From: Candidatus Borrarchaeota archaeon
GTDB lineage: Archaea > Asgardarchaeota > Sifarchaeia > Borrarchaeales > Borrarchaeaceae
Assembly (NCBI GenBank): GCA_016840645.1
Contig: JAEORY010000238.1
Location: 1-6,350 of the forward strand
Reading direction: 5' to 3'
Length of the DNA stretch: 6,350 bases
Part shown: one piece after another, positions 5,851 to 6,350 of the stretch
Numbering within the stretch: the first letter of the stretch is position 1
Layout: every line of letters starts with the position of its first letter
The notes under the pieces: model-generated
What the model was told of the DNA's origin: nothing
Seen by the model: only the letters and a program-made list of their open reading frames with translations
Database searches by the model: none
Made by a program: the position numbers and the translations under genes

Positions 5851-6122
5851 ATAGTCAATTACCCCTCCCTGTCGGAAGGGGCTTGTTCCGTGAGGAGCGA
5901 GAGTAATTAGTTGATTAGCCTAAGAGAGGTCATGTATATGATAATATCTAAGTTATCAGGAGAGTTAAAGAACACACCAGGGGATACTTCTCTAGTCCCT
6001 TGCTCTGTAAATGGTGGTTTAAACAGAGAGGAAACTCTCAGTGACCACCGTGTAATACTGACTGATAACCTTGGCGAAGAGAACCAACCTACTTTAACAC
6101 CAGTTAAAGGAGGAGATAGGAC
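5851..6122 (+). ncRNA. HEARO/omega RNA of an IscB element
   Basis: This is the guide-RNA scaffold that partners IscB, directly upstream of iscB as in known elements. Helices seen: closing AATTA/TAATT (5857-5861 with 5904-5908); hairpin 5862-5881 (CCCCT/AGGGG); hairpin 5882-5901 (eight pairs including two G-U, GUGA loop); long-range GTTATCAG/CTGATAAC (5952-5959 with 6062-6069); AGGGG/TCCCT (5979-5983 with 5996-6000); GGTGGT/ACCACC (6013-6018 with 6044-6049); and inside it GAGAG/CTCTC with a GAAA loop (6026-6039). GTTAAAG (5964-5970) pairs with CTTTAAC (6092-6098), crossing the long-range stem as a pseudoknot. The late TTGGCGAAGA...CCAAC segment (6071-6088) matches my recollection of the HEARO consensus. 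G-U pairs and GNRA loops argue for a functional RNA. Exact ends are inferred. Confidence 0.82.
6092..6113 (+). promoter_or_regulatory. iscB Shine-Dalgarno with an overlapping competing hairpin
   Basis: AAAGGAGG (6106-6113) is a strong Shine-Dalgarno sequence nine bases before the TTG start at 6123. CTTTAAC (6092-6098) can form a perfect 7-bp hairpin with GTTAAAG (6103-6109), covering the first bases of the Shine-Dalgarno sequence. The same CTTTAAC can instead pair with the identical GTTAAAG at 5964-5970 in the omega RNA. The two pairings are mutually exclusive. Hairpin coverage of the ribosome-binding site is only partial, since GAGG stays unpaired. Confidence 0.6.
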
Positions 6123-6350
6123 TTGAGAGTACCTATCTATGTATTGAACATCAGGGGGCAACCTCTCATGCCAACAACACAACATACAGGCAAGAAATTG
6201 TTACAAGAAGGAAAGGCTACAGTTGTAAAACGGTGTCCTTTCACCATTCAGTTGAACTATGCAACTGGAGAGGCTACACAACCGATTAAACTAGGAGTGG
6301 ATATAGGATTCACGAATATATGATTTAGTGCTAAGACCGATAAGTTAGAA
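6123..6350 (+). pseudogene. iscB: IscB nuclease, 5' part only, interrupted by an in-frame UGA
   Basis: IscB is the RNA-guided nuclease ancestral to Cas9. The frame starts at TTG 6123 behind a strong Shine-Dalgarno sequence. The N-terminal PLMP domain is clear: VLNIRGQPLMPTT (about residues 7-19), then GKATVVKRCPFTIQL, the conserved Arg/Lys-rich stretch. RuvC-I follows as LGVDIG with the catalytic Asp near residue 60. A UGA at 6321-6323 would end the product at 66 residues, before the bridge helix, HNH and the remaining RuvC motifs. The frame then continues as FSAKTDKLE to the last base, matching the family pattern GFSAxTDKKEL, so UGA sits exactly where glycine is usual (GGA to TGA is one change). 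The simplest reading is a nonsense-mutated gene. Recoding is possible but unsupported. The rest lies outside the window. Confidence 0.82.

Noticed and set aside
5907..6185. Open frames on both strands across the omega RNA (71 residues plus, 92 residues minus)
   Set aside because: They coincide with the structured RNA and the iscB start, have no family resemblance, and their composition is explained by RNA helices.
6321..6323. Selenocysteine at the iscB UGA
   Set aside because: The aligned family residue is glycine, not cysteine, and no SECIS can be seen for iscB; a nonsense mutation is simpler. Kept as an open check only.
1..6350. CRISPR array, tRNA or rRNA genes
   Set aside because: No regularly spaced repeats, cloverleaf-like sequence or ribosomal RNA motif was found on either strand.

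Overview
The window looks archaeal, and most likely comes from an Asgard (Lokiarchaeia-like) archaeon. The main evidence is selD. It encodes selenophosphate synthetase of the archaeal/eukaryotic type (NPWP and KPLGTQ motifs) and carries an in-frame UGA exactly at the catalytic selenocysteine position. It is followed in its 3' untranslated region by a hairpin that combines eukaryote-like (UGA/GA) and archaeal-like (GAA/A) SECIS features. The central genes are AT-rich, have strong Shine-Dalgarno sequences, and the selD leader has a TATA-like box. The lineage is inferred from sequence features only.

Layout. Positions 1-1266 (minus) hold a nearly complete TnpB nuclease gene of the IS200/IS605 type that runs off the left edge. 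Positions 1267-1798 hold no intact gene, but contain a decayed second tnpB fragment and two IS-end-like hairpins. A MazG-type nucleotide pyrophosphohydrolase (1799-2125, plus) and a XerA/XerC-like tyrosine recombinase (2299-3213, plus) follow. selD (3303-4349, minus) converges on the recombinase, with the candidate SECIS between them. A small four-cysteine protein (4551-4799, plus) is divergent from selD. A QueT-family membrane transporter (4850-5407, minus) converges on it. Positions 5408-5850 have no gene, only a widely spaced 12-bp inverted repeat. From 5851 to the right edge lies the start of an IscB element: a well-folded HEARO/omega RNA, then iscB itself from a TTG start.

How the parts relate. 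Two different OMEGA-type (RNA-guided, transposon-encoded) nuclease loci, TnpB and IscB, bracket a short block of cellular genes. The iscB frame is interrupted by UGA where the family normally has glycine just after the first RuvC aspartate, yet the frame continues to the window edge. The omega RNA looks intact and shows an 8-bp long-range stem, a crossing 7-bp pseudoknot helix, and a competing 7-bp hairpin that overlaps the iscB ribosome-binding site. This suggests possible competition between guide-RNA folding and translation. selD supplies selenophosphate, needed to make selenocysteine, including the one in SelD itself. The QueT homologue suggests salvage of a deazapurine precursor for queuosine- or archaeosine-type tRNA modification.
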